Assembly: GCA_934615635.1 (NCBI GenBank) | Contig: CAKTTT010000011.1 | Coordinates: 1 to 24,817, forward strand | Reading direction: 5' to 3' | Length of the DNA stretch: 24,817 nt | Origin: an uncultured Eubacteriales bacterium | GTDB lineage: Bacteria; Bacillota; Clostridia; Oscillospirales; Acutalibacteraceae | Shown: positions 1 through 8,767 of the stretch, piece by piece | How positions within the stretch are numbered: position 1 is the stretch's first letter | Layout of the letters: the number at the start of each line of letters is the position of its first letter | Program-made: the position numbers and the translations under genes | The notes under the pieces: model-generated | The model's database searches: none | Seen by the model: the letters and a program-made list of their open reading frames with translations, nothing else | What the model was told of the DNA's origin: nothing

Positions 1-1335
1 CATCATGCCCCCCACCTTCTTTTGCCGCAGCAGCTCCACCGATCGCTTCATGATATCGTCGTTTTCCGCCCACTCCTGCTGTCCGGTACCCGCCCATTTG
101 TCGGGGGCGAGCCCGATTTTGTAGGTTCCCAGTCCCACGTACAGCTTAACCGTGGAGGCGGGCCGGAAGGCCAGCCATTCCGCCAGCACCTTGTCGAAGC
201 GGGAGGACTGATGCTCGAAGCCGAAATAGATCTGGGGGCACAGATAATCCACATAGCCGGTCTTCTGCAGCCACTTCACCGTGTCCGCGTACCCCTTTTC
301 CCGGGTGCCGGCGTAGTCGTGGGAGGGGGAAACCCCGAACACGCAGCCGGTTTTTTTATGGACCCGGGAATAAACGCTGCTGATGAGGGCATCCACATGG
401 GCGCGCCGCCAATCTCCGATGCTGAGATGTCCGCCGGAGGCCTCGTACTCCGCCTTTTCGAAATCCGCCGGAGCGTCGGCGGGCAGCACGTCATGGGGAT
501 AAAAATAGTCGTCGAACTGGATGCCGTCGATGTCGTAGGCCAGCAGCTCCTCGATGCCGGAGAGGATCAGCTTTTGCGCTTCCAGGGAGGTGGGGGCGTA
601 CCAGTAGGCGGGGGAAGCGCCCTTGTCCTGGAAATAGTCGATCCCCTCCACCCGATACTCCAGGTTGCGGCCGATGCGATAGGGATTGACCCAGGCGTGC
701 AGCTCCAGGCCGCGGGCGTGGGCCGCTTGTACCGCATAGGCCAGCGGATCGAAGCCCTCCTCCAGCAGGGCCTTTACCGAGGCGGCGGGCTTGAAAAGGC
801 TGGAAGGATAATAGGCATCGCTGTTGGCCCGGACATGGAAGATCACCGCGTTCATCCCGAAGGAGAGGCAGTCGTCCAGCATAGTATCCAGTGCCTGCCG
901 AGCTTGGGCGGCCGATTGATTCTTCAGCATGGCGCCAAGCTCTATGTAAGAAATCCAGACGCCCCGGAATTCCTCCTGCGGGTCCACGGACGGATCGCTG
1001 CCGGGATTGCTGGAAGGAGCGTCCGACGGCGTGCCGGAGGGAGCGGTGGGCTCCGGTGGAGAGGAGGGGGCCGACGCTTTGGAAGAAACGGCGGAGGAGG
1101 GGGTGGTGGTACCTGCCGATGCCCCGGTGAGGGTGCTTCCGGTGGGGCTGGTGGTTCCGCCCCCGCCGCTGGTGGTGAGGGTAGCGGAGCCAACGGGACC
1201 GGAACCGCCGGAGTTGTTCTCTGACTGGGGCGGCAGGCTTCCGTCCAGACCCGGGGAAACCGGCGGGGAGGAGGAAAGCTCACATCCTGTCAGCAGCAGG
1301 CAGGCCAGCAGGAGCGAGCAGAGATATCGTTTCAT
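1..1335 (-). CDS. GHL10-type (DUF187) glycoside-hydrolase-like lipoprotein, partial (C-terminus beyond window)
   Basis: The frame is open from the ATG at 1335 to the window edge (445 codons), so the C-terminus is missing. Residues 1-18 form a lipoprotein signal (KR, hydrophobic stretch, LLTGC with Cys18). A Gly/Ser/Thr/Pro-rich linker of about 85 residues follows, and then the GHL10 domain, recognised by FRGVWISY, NAVIFHVRANSDAYYPS, LHAWVNPYR and DGIQFDDYFYP (about residues 271-281). The family is related to the B. subtilis YngK type and is thought to be a surface TIM-barrel hydrolase acting on envelope polysaccharide; the substrate is unknown. The acidic pair D275-D276 in the DDYFYP motif would be the likely active-site region. 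A good promoter lies just upstream. The family call is strong; enzymatic activity is inferred. Confidence 0.88.
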   Translation of the reverse strand, partial: MKRYLCSLLLACLLLTGCELSSSPPVSPGLDGSLPPQSENNSGGSGPVGSATLTTSGGGGTTSPTGSTLTGASAGTTTPSSAVSSKASAPSSPPEPTAPSGTPSDAPSSNPGSDPSVDPQEEFRGVWISYIELGAMLKNQSAAQARQALDTMLDDCLSFGMNAVIFHVRANSDAYYPSSLFKPAASVKALLEEGFDPLAYAVQAAHARGLELHAWVNPYRIGRNLEYRVEGIDYFQDKGASPAYWYAPTSLEAQKLILSGIEELLAYDIDGIQFDDYFYPHDVLPADAPADFEKAEYEASGGHLSIGDWRRAHVDALISSVYSRVHKKTGCVFGVSPSHDYAGTREKGYADTVKWLQKTGYVDYLCPQIYFGFEHQSSRFDKVLAEWLAFRPASTVKLYVGLGTYKIGLAPDKWAGTGQQEWAENDDIMKRSVELLRQKKVGGMM

Positions 1336-1367
1336 AGCGCCTCCAGGATTGGTTATATATGGTCTAT

Positions 1368-1399
1368 ATTGTATCCGGTTGACCGGGTGAGGTCAACCG
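1368..1399 (-). promoter_or_regulatory. Sigma-A-like promoter with embedded palindrome, for the GHL10 lipoprotein
   Basis: On the minus strand TTGACC (1396-1391), a 17-base spacer and TACAAT (1373-1368) form a near-consensus promoter about 33 bases upstream of the lipoprotein ATG. A perfect inverted repeat with 9-base arms (1376-1384 and 1391-1399) and a 6-base centre covers the -35 box and most of the spacer. This is the geometry of a repressor operator. The regulator is unknown. Confidence 0.6.
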
Positions 1400-1460
1400 C
1401 TTCCGACAAAAAAATACATTCCCAACATCTTCCAGATCATATCCGACAATGGAAACGGCC

Positions 1461-1489
1461 TTGACGGCCGGGGCGGCGGCCGATACAAT
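1461..1489 (+). promoter_or_regulatory. Sigma-A-like promoter for the DUF1294 gene
   Basis: TTGACG (1461-1466), a 17-base GC-rich spacer and TACAAT (1484-1489) precede the DUF1294 start by about 44 bases. The gene pair DUF1294-DUF503 may share it. Confidence 0.6.
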
Positions 1490-1532
1490 AAAGAGGATGC
1501 TTTTTTAATTTTATGCGGCGGGAGGTCTGTCC

Positions 1533-1823
1533 ATGCCACCAGTTTTTACAGCGGCCCTTGTTTATCTGGCCGTCGTCAATCTTGCGGCCTGCGCCGCCGC
1601 CATCGTCGATAAACGGCGGGCGCGCAGGGACGAATGGCGGATTCCGGAATCCACCCTGCTGCTGCTGGCGGCCTTGGGCGGCTCTGTGTCCATGCTGATT
1701 ACCATGAAGCTCATCCGGCACAAAACCCGGAAAGCCAAGTTTATGGTGGGGATACCGGTGATATTGGCGCTGCAGCTCCTGCTGGCGGCGGCGTTGCTGG
1801 CCCTTTATAAGGGCTGGCTGTAA
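1533..1823 (+). CDS. DUF1294 family small membrane protein
   Basis: A 96-residue membrane protein with the family signature: an N-terminal transmembrane segment (about residues 5-22), DKRRA, then WRIPESTLLLLAALGGS, a Met-rich segment and RHKTRKAKF, followed by a final hydrophobic helix ending near KGWL. This matches the DUF1294 (YsdA-like) family, whose function is unknown. The start is set by GGGAGG at 1520-1525, 7 bases before the ATG. A near-consensus promoter lies upstream and DUF503 follows 75 bases downstream on the same strand. Confidence 0.85.
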   Translation: MPPVFTAALVYLAVVNLAACAAAIVDKRRARRDEWRIPESTLLLLAALGGSVSMLITMKLIRHKTRKAKFMVGIPVILALQLLLAAALLALYKGWL

Positions 1824-1831
1824 AAACAGTG

Positions 1832-1881
1832 GCCGGCGGGAAGGCATTTGTTTCCCCTTGCCCGGCTTTTGAAAATTTTTT
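1832..1881 (+). terminator. Possible terminator or attenuator between DUF1294 and DUF503
   Basis: GCCGG (1832-1836) can pair with CCGGC (1862-1866), with further imperfect pairing of the inner arms. It is followed by TTTT and, after GAAAA, by TTTTTT. The stem is imperfect, so this is a candidate only; it lies immediately before the DUF503 ribosome binding site. Confidence 0.35.
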
Positions 1882-1898
1882 GGAAGGAGGAACACGCC

Positions 1899-2180
1899 AT
1901 GGTGGTTTGCGTCCTGACCGTCCGGCTCCACGCGCCCTGGGTCCACTCCCTCAAGGAAAAGCGGATGGAGCTCAAAAGCCTGCTGACCAGGCTGCGGAAC
2001 ACCTTCAATGTATCGGTGGCGGAAGTGGACGAGCAGGATACCCACACTGTGATGGTGATCGGCGTGGCGGCCTTGGCGGCGGATGCCGCGCAGGCGGACA
2101 GTATGCAGGAGCATATGCTGCATTTTATCGAGACGCATACCCAGGCGGAGGTGATCGCGGTGGAGCGGGAGAGGCGATGA
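1899..2180 (+). CDS. DUF503 (YlxP-like) protein
   Basis: This 93-residue protein begins with a beta strand (VVCVLTVRLHAPW), followed by HSLKEKRMELKSLLTRLRNTFNVSVAEVD, the characteristic DUF503 pattern seen in B. subtilis YlxP (about 92 residues). In many Firmicutes the gene sits beside infB/rbfA and is linked to ribosome maturation, but here it stands apart from those genes. The start at 1899 is preferred over upstream in-frame starts because AAGGAGG (1884-1890) is placed 8 bases before it. The molecular function is unproven. Confidence 0.88.
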   Translation: MVVCVLTVRLHAPWVHSLKEKRMELKSLLTRLRNTFNVSVAEVDEQDTHTVMVIGVAALAADAAQADSMQEHMLHFIETHTQAEVIAVERERR

Positions 2181-2563
2181 GGGTCCGCCGGCGCTTATCT
2201 TGACGAAAGGGACTGTTTCCCGGGATAACCGGGGGCTTTACCGAAAACGCCGGAAAGGCGCCGGCCACGGCAGCGCCCAAAGAAGGAAACTCCCGAGTCT
2301 TGCAGCGCGTCGCGTTCCCCTCCCCCTCCGCCTCCCCTCTTCCCCTTCTCCCCTCGCGGCCCCAAGGGGCGCGATATCATCCGTTTTATCAAAGAGAGAA
2401 ACGCCGCTTGGCCCCGATGCCCCGCGGCTCCTCCTTTTCCATGGCGTTGTCTCCCGGCGGGAAACCGATAGGCCGTAGAAGGTATAGCATTTTTATGCTG
2501 CGGGAGTAATACGGCTGATGCCGAGACACAATAAGAGCAATCATGGAATGAGGAGGAAACGGC
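2181..2563 (+). other. Intergenic region, 383 bases, no gene recognised
   Basis: No convincing protein is coded here; short frames are low-complexity Pro/Arg/Ser translations. An 8-base inverted repeat (2187-2194 with 2258-2265) could close a structure of about 79 bases. A weak promoter-like pair, TTGACG (2200-2205) and GATAAC (2224-2229) with an 18-base spacer, lies inside it. A pyrimidine-rich tract follows at about 2315-2355. The DUF255 ribosome binding site AGGAGG is at 2551-2556. Confidence 0.5.
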
Positions 2564-4510
2564 TTGAGCAATCATTTATCCGGCGCCATCAGCCCTTATC
2601 TGCTGCAGCACGCCGAAAACCCGGTGGATTGGTATCCATGGGGAGAGGAAGCCTTTGAAAGGGCTCGGCGGGAGGATAAACCGGTATTTTTGAGCATCGG
2701 CTACAGCACCTGCCACTGGTGTCACGTAATGGCGCGGGAGAGCTTCGAGGACGAGAGGATCGCCGCGCTCCTCAACGCCCGTTTTATCGCCGTCAAGGTG
2801 GACCGGGAGGAGCGGCCGGATGTCGACAGCGTTTATATGGCGGTCTGCCAAGCCTTCACCGGCAGCGGCGGCTGGCCCACCAGCCTTTTTCTGACGCCGG
2901 AGCGGCAGCCTTTTTTTGCGGGCACCTATTTTCCCGCCCACTCCCGCGAGGGGATGATCGGCTTTTACGAGCTGCTGCAGGCCATCGCGGACGGCTGGGA
3001 GAGGGACCGGCCGCGGCTGCTGTGCGCCGCGGAGAAGCTGGTCGCCGTTCTGCGCCGCGACGAGGGCGGCGGGGACGACCCGGATCCGGCGCTGCTCTCC
3101 GCCGCCGTAAGACAGTTCGGCGGGATGTTCGACGAAAAATACGGCGGCTTCGGCGACGCACCCAAATTTCCCTCTCCCCACAATCTGCTGTTTCTCCTGG
3201 CCTATTCCCGGATAAAGGGGGACGACGGCGCGCTGCGCATGGCGGAGCGCACCCTTTTTCAAATGCGCAGAGGGGGGCTCTTCGATCACATCGGCTACGG
3301 ATTTTGCCGGTATTCCACCGACCGCTTTTTCCTGGCGCCTCATTTTGAGAAGATGCTCTATGACAACGCTCTGCTGATGCTCGCGTATGCGGCGGCCTAT
3401 GCCGCCGTCCGCAAGTCCCTGTACCGGGATACGGCGGAAAAGACCGCCACCTATATTCTGCGGGAGATGACTTCTCCGGAGGGAGGCTTCTACTCCGCGC
3501 AGGATGCCGACAGCGGCGGCATGGAGGGGAGATACTATCTTTTCGGCTATGACGAGCTCCTTTCGGTGCTGGGAGAGGAAACCGGCCGGAGCTTCAACGC
3601 CTACTACGGCATCACCCGGGAGGGCAACTTTGAAGGCGGCAACATCCCTAACCGGCTTCATGGGAATGGAGAGGAAGGCGCCTTCGACCGGGAGCTCCCG
3701 GCGGTTTACGATTATCGCCGGAAGCGGGAAAAGCTCCACCTGGACGACAAGATCCTCACCGGCTGGAACGGGCTGATGATCGCTGCTTTTGCCCTGCTGT
3801 ACCGCGTGACGGGTAGCCCGTCGTATCTGAAGGCGGCGCAGGATGCGCAGCGGTTTGTGGAGCGGGAGCTGGCGCAGGGAGACAGGCTGTTGGTGGGCTG
3901 CCGGGACGGCAGACGCAGCGGCAGCGGCTTCCTGGACGACTACGCCTATTATGCCGCCGGGCTCGTGGGGCTGTATGAGGCGACGCGGGAGGAAGCCTAC
4001 CTCCACAGGGCGCAGGCGATCTGCCGGGAGGCGGAGGCGCAGTTTGGGGACGCCGCCGGCGGTTTTTTCCTCAGCGGCAGGGAAAATGAGGAGCTGATCC
4101 TGCGCCCGAAGGAAACCTATGACGGGGCCCTGCCCAGCGGCAATGCGATGATGGCTTATAATCTGGTCAGGCTCTCTCAGCTTACCCGAGATGCGGCATG
4201 GGAGGAGAAGGCGAGGAGGCAGCTTGCCTTTCTTTCCGGGCGCGCGGCTGATTATCCGGCCGGGCATAGCCTGTTTCTGCTCTCCCTCCTTGTGCAGGAA
4301 AATCCGCCGCCCTTCATCACGGTGGTGCTTCCCCAGGGAGCCGATGAAGAGAAGGTCAGGCGAGAGCTTCCCCTTTATGCGGATGTCACGCTGCTGCGGG
4401 AACCGGCCGGGGGGTACCGGCTGCTGCATGACAGGATCACATATTATGTGTGCAGAGGGCGGACCTGCTTGCCGCCGGCCAACACGCTGGAGGAACTCCC
4501 GTGGAAATAG
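2564..4510 (+). CDS. Thioredoxin-domain protein of the YyaL/DUF255 (SPATA20-like) family
   Basis: A 648-residue protein starting at TTG, chosen because AGGAGG lies 7 bases upstream and the family N-terminus ([21 protein letters not shown]) begins there. Residues 1-165 form the DUF255 thioredoxin-like domain with the diagnostic CHWCHVM (Cys50, Cys53), VDREERPD and GGWPTSLFL motifs. The rest is an alpha/alpha-barrel resembling six-hairpin glycosidases or N-acylglucosamine epimerases, with [35 protein letters not shown] and the terminal CRGRTCLPP. It is slightly shorter than the usual 670-690 residues but appears complete. The family is widespread and its substrate is not established. No signal peptide is present, so it is cytoplasmic. 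It appears to be transcribed alone, with a hairpin right after the stop. Confidence 0.93.
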   Translation: MSNHLSGAISPYLLQHAENPVDWYPWGEEAFERARREDKPVFLSIGYSTCHWCHVMARESFEDERIAALLNARFIAVKVDREERPDVDSVYMAVCQAFTGSGGWPTSLFLTPERQPFFAGTYFPAHSREGMIGFYELLQAIADGWERDRPRLLCAAEKLVAVLRRDEGGGDDPDPALLSAAVRQFGGMFDEKYGGFGDAPKFPSPHNLLFLLAYSRIKGDDGALRMAERTLFQMRRGGLFDHIGYGFCRYSTDRFFLAPHFEKMLYDNALLMLAYAAAYAAVRKSLYRDTAEKTATYILREMTSPEGGFYSAQDADSGGMEGRYYLFGYDELLSVLGEETGRSFNAYYGITREGNFEGGNIPNRLHGNGEEGAFDRELPAVYDYRRKREKLHLDDKILTGWNGLMIAAFALLYRVTGSPSYLKAAQDAQRFVERELAQGDRLLVGCRDGRRSGSGFLDDYAYYAAGLVGLYEATREEAYLHRAQAICREAEAQFGDAAGGFFLSGRENEELILRPKETYDGALPSGNAMMAYNLVRLSQLTRDAAWEEKARRQLAFLSGRAADYPAGHSLFLLSLLVQENPPPFITVVLPQGADEEKVRRELPLYADVTLLREPAGGYRLLHDRITYYVCRGRTCLPPANTLEELPWK

Positions 4511-4512
4511 CG

Positions 4513-4544
4513 GAAGCGCCCGCCGATTTTTCGGCGGGCGCTTC
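4513..4544 (+). terminator. Hairpin terminator after the DUF255 gene
   Basis: Perfect 14-base arms (4513-4526 and 4531-4544) with a TTTT loop start 3 bases after the stop codon. No T-tract follows, so termination strength is uncertain, but the position and stability fit a 3'-end element. Confidence 0.55.
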
Positions 4545-4719
4545 GGTTGGAGGGGATAGGGAGCTCCGTAGAAACGCTTTGGCGCGGGGAAAAGAGAGAA
4601 AGCGGACCGCTAATCGCCATCTTGCGCTGCCCGCAAGGGCTGCGTGGGGAGGAATCCGCCCGCTTATGGGCCGTCTGGCTGAGAAACTATAGGGAAAGAA
4701 ATGGCGGCGCGTTTTGGGA

Positions 4720-4796
4720 CCCTGGCCGGTAATAGGCCCTTTTGGCTCCTGCTTGGGCTACCGGTTTGCCGAGGGTTATGACTTATCCGGCCAGGG
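4720..4796 (-). other. Predicted branched inverted-repeat element at the 3' end of the PstS-like gene
   Basis: Perfect 10-base arms (4720-4729 and 4787-4796) enclose 57 bases that contain further short complementary segments, such as TAGGCCC with GGGCTA. The element ends 2 bases from the PstS-like stop codon. No T-tract follows on either strand, so it is not a canonical intrinsic terminator. It may be a 3'-end stabilising structure. Confidence 0.35.
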
Positions 4797-4798
4797 GA

Positions 4799-5773
4799 TC
4801 AGGAAGGCAGGCCGACATAGCCGGCATCCCTGATCGCCCGGCGGCCCTCCTCCGACAGCACCCAATCCAGCAGCCTGCGGACGCTGCCGCCCTCCGGCTC
4901 GTTTTTGCGGATCACCGCGTAAAACTCGTTGAGGAAGGGGTAGCTGCCATCGGCAATGGTTTCCTCCGAGGGAACGACGCCGTCCACCGCCATCAGCCGG
5001 AGGCCGGGGACGCTGTACATATTTTTCGCGTAGTAATAGACCGAGTAGCCCAAGGCGTTTTTCTCGTTGTTGTAGCTGGCCAGGGCGTCGATCAGCCCGC
5101 CCATCTCGCCGGGATACCGCTCGGAGGGAGCCTCCATCAGCGGCAGATTTTGCATCACCAGCTTGACCATCAGCGCCTGGGAGCCGGACTTGACCGGCCG
5201 CTGATAGGCTTCGATCTTTTTGTCTTCACCGCCCAGCGTTTTCCAGTTGACGATTTTACCCTGATAGATGTCCTGAATTTGGGCGGTGGTGAGAGAGGTG
5301 ACGGGATTGCCCTCATTGGTGATGAACACCAGGGCGTCCCGGCCGATGGGATGGTATTCCAGTTCCACGCCCGAGCTTTTGATGATCTGCTTGGTTTCCT
5401 CATCCGCCTCGTATACCAGCAGCAGGTCGGTATTCTTCTGCACCAACGCCTCATAGGCATAGGGAGTGGTGGTAAAGTTGAGCATGGCGTCGGCCTCTTC
5501 CGCCGATATCCCCAGCAGCCGCTGTACCATCAGCACAGCCATGGGAATGTTGGCGGTGGAACCGTCCAGCCGGGGCAGATTCTCCTTGGTAAACGCGTCG
5601 TCCACGCTGCTGGCGGTGGGAGTGGGCGCCAGGGTGATGGAGGGAGCCCCTGAGCCGGTGGGCGCTTTTGAAGCGGCGGAGGGGGTCGATTCTCCGGACG
5701 GCTGCTTGTGGCAGCCGGTCGGCAAGGCCAGCAGCAGCGCCGCAAGGAGGCAGATTCCCCATCTTTTCATCAT
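4799..5773 (-). CDS. PstS-like phosphate-binding lipoprotein (orphan)
   Basis: A 324-residue lipoprotein. Residues 1-21 form a signal with lipobox LPTGC (Cys21), followed by a Ser/Pro/Thr-rich linker. The remainder is a PBP-like substrate-binding domain of the PstS family. Supporting motifs are LDGSTANIPMA, VFITNEGNPVTSLTTAQIQDIYQGKI.NW, RPVKSGSQALMVKLVM, a NALGYSVYYY segment and a C-terminal LLDWVLSEEGRRAI. The start at 5773 is chosen over an upstream in-frame TTG because the signal peptide begins there and AGGA lies 7 bases upstream; ATG 5770 is also possible. It follows the WG lipoprotein gene by 36 bases. No pstCAB permease or phoU is nearby, so a phosphate-sensing or anchoring role is as likely as transport. 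Confidence 0.88.
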   Translation of the reverse strand: MMKRWGICLLAALLLALPTGCHKQPSGESTPSAASKAPTGSGAPSITLAPTPTASSVDDAFTKENLPRLDGSTANIPMAVLMVQRLLGISAEEADAMLNFTTTPYAYEALVQKNTDLLLVYEADEETKQIIKSSGVELEYHPIGRDALVFITNEGNPVTSLTTAQIQDIYQGKIVNWKTLGGEDKKIEAYQRPVKSGSQALMVKLVMQNLPLMEAPSERYPGEMGGLIDALASYNNEKNALGYSVYYYAKNMYSVPGLRLMAVDGVVPSEETIADGSYPFLNEFYAVIRKNEPEGGSVRRLLDWVLSEEGRRAIRDAGYVGLPS

Positions 5774-5809
5774 CAATCCATCCTTTCCTTTTCTCAAAAC
5801 CGTTGTCCT

Positions 5810-7408
5810 CTAATCCTCCAGCAGGCCGAAGCGGGACTCGCGGTAGAGCCATCTGCCGGTGATATCCGCATAGCCCTGATACTGGGCGGAGGTCACCCAG
5901 AAGTAGGGGGAGCCGCGCATATGCAGCTCCCAGTCAAAGGCGGAGGGATAGCGATGGAACACGGTGTCGGTGAGCAGGGAGCCGTTGACGTCGAAAACGA
6001 TGAAGCCGTTCCGGCCATCCGCCAGATAATAGCCGCCGAATTTTTGGATAGAATAGTAGCGGTCGTCCAGCGTCCAACCCTCTCCGGTTTCCCTATTCAG
6101 CAGATAGGAGGGCTTATCGCTGAGATCAAGATAATAGTTGGCCATCACGAGGGGCCATTCGTAATAGACGATCTCCGTATAGTTTGAAGGCAGCCCCTCG
6201 ATGGGGTGATCCTGGCGGTACACCGCGCCGTTGGCGTATGTACCGGTTTCCAGGGGCTGGAGGTCCTCATCCAGATACCGCTGCTGACCGCTTTCCAGCG
6301 TGACCCCAAAGGCGATGCCGTCGCTCTCCAGACTATCGGAAACGAAGATGTGCTGGTATACCTCGTCGTTGACGAACCGGCCCTGCCGGTCGATGAAGCG
6401 GTATCCGCCGCTCACCAGATGGACCCCGGCGTATTTCCCCACAAAAGCCGTCGCGTGGAGGTAAACCGGTTCGATGGCCCATTTCCCATCCGACCCCAGA
6501 TAGCCGTAACGGATCGTTTTCATGTCCTCGTATTCCCACACCCCGTACCATTGGGTGGGGCCGGTGGACGCCATCAGCCGAAAATCCTCCTGGGTCAGGC
6601 ATTGGCCCCGAATGCTGTCGTTCTGCAGGGCATAGCCCTCCAACGGAACGGGAGCCTTTTCTTTGAGAGAACGGAGATCCACCAGATACTCCTGTTCTTC
6701 CGTGGTCAGCAGGATGGCCGTATAGGGGCTGAGGGAGGTTATGTAGGTGTACTTTCCCTCCGGCAGGAGCGGTTCCCCCGTATGGATATCATACAGCATA
6801 ACCGTTGTCTGCGTATCCGCCGGTTCGCCGGCGGAATCTGTTGGCAGCGTGGCGCTGACCAGCTCCGATCCCGGGATGACGTCGACGTTCCCCGAGGGGA
6901 GCGACAGCACCTTTTTCCCGTCCAGGGTGTAGATATCCGTACGGCTCTCTTGACACGCGAGCAGATACCGGAAGCGGTTCTGCCCATCCAAGCCGTAATG
7001 AAAGCCGGTATACTCCACGGGGATCACCAGTTCTCCCAGCTCGTTGATAAAGCCGTAGATCTCCTTCTTGTTATAATCATCCAGTTCCCAAACCGTCCGG
7101 CTCACCGGCCAGAGCATCCGGCCCTCCAGCGCCGATTGCCCCGGAAGGGGAGGCATAGGAGAAGGCTGCTCATAGGGGACCCAGTCCGCTGGAGGTATAG
7201 GCGTGAGGCTATTTTCGGGGGCGGTGGTTGGGCCGGTGGTGGGCGAGGCAGCCGACGGATGGGGCAGAGTGGGGTGTGTATCCGCCGAAAGAACGCCGGC
7301 GGTGGTTTTTCCTGAGGAGGAGGTTGTCCGGAGGGGCATTTGGCAGCCTGCCAGGCAAAGCATGATCCCCGCGCACATCGCCAACCCGCGGTGAAGGAAG
7401 CGATTCAT
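5810..7408 (-). CDS. WG-repeat-like lipoprotein
   Basis: A 532-residue protein with a lipoprotein signal (LCLAGC, Cys22) and a Ser/Thr/Pro-rich linker of about 70 residues. A beta-rich region follows with WG/KWG-type repeats: YGFINELGELVIPVEYTGF, RYGYLGSDGKWAIEPVYLHAT and GYRFIDRQGRFVNDEVY, plus more degenerate units further on. Such repeats form surface beta-propeller or solenoid domains of unknown ligand. The start at 7408 is chosen because GAGGGAGAT lies just upstream and the signal peptide begins there; the open frame continues upstream but reads as low-complexity sequence. It is the first gene of a two-gene unit with the PstS-like protein, which suggests that both work at the outer membrane-facing surface of the cell. 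Confidence 0.75.
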   Translation of the reverse strand: MNRFLHRGLAMCAGIMLCLAGCQMPLRTTSSSGKTTAGVLSADTHPTLPHPSAASPTTGPTTAPENSLTPIPPADWVPYEQPSPMPPLPGQSALEGRMLWPVSRTVWELDDYNKKEIYGFINELGELVIPVEYTGFHYGLDGQNRFRYLLACQESRTDIYTLDGKKVLSLPSGNVDVIPGSELVSATLPTDSAGEPADTQTTVMLYDIHTGEPLLPEGKYTYITSLSPYTAILLTTEEQEYLVDLRSLKEKAPVPLEGYALQNDSIRGQCLTQEDFRLMASTGPTQWYGVWEYEDMKTIRYGYLGSDGKWAIEPVYLHATAFVGKYAGVHLVSGGYRFIDRQGRFVNDEVYQHIFVSDSLESDGIAFGVTLESGQQRYLDEDLQPLETGTYANGAVYRQDHPIEGLPSNYTEIVYYEWPLVMANYYLDLSDKPSYLLNRETGEGWTLDDRYYSIQKFGGYYLADGRNGFIVFDVNGSLLTDTVFHRYPSAFDWELHMRGSPYFWVTSAQYQGYADITGRWLYRESRFGLLED

Positions 7409-8395
7409 CCTATCTCCCTCTTTCTGTTTTTCCCACTTTATTTCTATTCCATACGGCGCCGGCGCTACGCGCCATAGGAAGGCGGCTTCCGCGCCGCTGC
7501 GCCTGCGCTCGGCCTGCAATTCCGGGCGCTGCGGCGCGGTGATCCGCAGGCGGCCTTCTCCCACGCTCCGCCGCCAGACAGGGAGGCAGAGCGCGGCCGT
7601 CCTTTCTGCCGCTGCTCCCGATGCACAGCCAGGCGAATTTCATTCCCTTATAAAGGGATGGCCGTTTTTTCATATGGTGGCGGAAGCTGTTCGGGTTCCA
7701 CCGCCTGCCTTCCCTGGGGGATCAGATCCCGAAGGGGTTCTGCCCGCGTCGCAAGGCGTTGCTGGAAGCGGTTGGACAGGACGAAACGTTTTGCCGGGAT
7801 GGATCGGCAATCTGCCGGGCTTTCCCGTTTCAGCCGACGAAAGTGTTGCTTGGGACTGGCTGGCTTCCACGCAGACGCCGGCTCACCGCCTTGCATCCGG
7901 GCGGTAAGCGGGAGGGAAGGATGGCGCACGTATGTCGCACCGCTATCGCCTCCTGCTGATTGTCTATAGAATACCGTATGGCAATGGATGAATACAACAA
8001 CAAATCGGTTACAAAAAAATGACAATTTTGTTTTTTACACAAAAAATGTGGATGTGATGAGTTTTCACAATATCCCGGGCATATCCCGATAAAAGAATGG
8101 AAAGATTGCTGTTTCGACGGGGTTAGGGGTTGTCCCCGGAGAATTTGACTCCCGCTGAACTGGTATTCGCCTAATTCGTATATACAAAATGAAATATAGA
8201 CAGAAATATCGCCTACCTGTATTTTTTCACAGGCCTGTGCTCCGGTGGGAATCGCTGTGTCGCTACCTCTTGTTCATCCGGCGCTTCACAAAGCGGGCGC
8301 ATAATCTCCCGGTGTTCCTCCCATCATAGAAACGGTTGGCGTATGCAGAGGGAAACCTGCAAGACAGGGCGGCTTCCAATGGGAGGAGGACGGAA
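7409..8395. other. Long intergenic region, 987 bases, no gene recognised
   Basis: Open frames occur on both strands (for example 7658-7969 plus and 7648-8025 minus), but their translations are Arg/Pro/Ser-rich, resemble nothing I recognise and lack ribosome binding sites. A short hairpin (CCCTT/AAGGG near 7643-7655) is followed by TTTTTT at about 7664. From about 7970 to 8220 the sequence turns more AT-rich. The ribosome binding site of the DUF1801 gene is at 8382-8389. Confidence 0.5.
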
Positions 8396-8767
8396 ATGCA
8401 GGAATTTGCGGATTACTTGGCGAAAATCGAAAACCCGCGGCATCGGGAACGGACGGCGGCCCTGCTGGCATGGGTGGCGGAGGAATATCCGGAACTGGAG
8501 CCCAGAATAGCCTGGAACCAGCCCATGTTTACCCATCACGGAACCTTTATCATAGGCTTCAGCGTGGCAGGGAAGCATTTGGCGATAGCGCCTGAAAAGG
8601 CGGGGATCCAGCATTTTTCAAGGGATATTCTTCAGTCGGGCTATGACCACAGCCAACAACTGATACGCATACCCTGGGACCATGCGGTCGACTATTCCCT
8701 GCTGAAAAGAATAGTGGATTACAATATAAAGGACAAGGCGGGCTGCAAAACCTTCTGGAGAGGATAA
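8396..8767 (+). CDS. DUF1801 (YdhG-like) protein
   Basis: A 123-residue protein with the DUF1801 pattern: EFADYLAKIENPRHRERTAALLAWVAEEYPELEPRIAWNQPMF, then HHGTFIIGFSVAGKHLAIAPEKAGI, and a C-terminal IPWDHAVDYSLLKRIVDYNI. B. subtilis YdhG of this fold has been described as an iron chaperone (frataxin-like), but many family members are uncharacterised. The start at 8396 is set by GGGAGGAGG 7 bases upstream, in preference to an in-frame ATG at 8336. It stands alone between two long non-coding stretches, and no clear promoter was found. Confidence 0.88.
   Translation: MQEFADYLAKIENPRHRERTAALLAWVAEEYPELEPRIAWNQPMFTHHGTFIIGFSVAGKHLAIAPEKAGIQHFSRDILQSGYDHSQQLIRIPWDHAVDYSLLKRIVDYNIKDKAGCKTFWRG

Noticed and set aside
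2576..4429. 617-residue open frame antisense to the DUF255 gene
   Set aside because: The plus strand encodes a full, motif-rich DUF255 protein. The antisense frame is a by-product of GC-rich codon use and has no family features or ribosome binding site.
4547..4732. 61-residue plus-strand frame in the spacer after the DUF255 gene
   Set aside because: It starts at TTG next to the terminator hairpin, has no ribosome binding site and matches nothing I recognise.
7648..8025. 125-residue minus-strand frame in the long spacer
   Set aside because: No ribosome binding site, no domain-like pattern, and overlapping frames on both strands are equally long.
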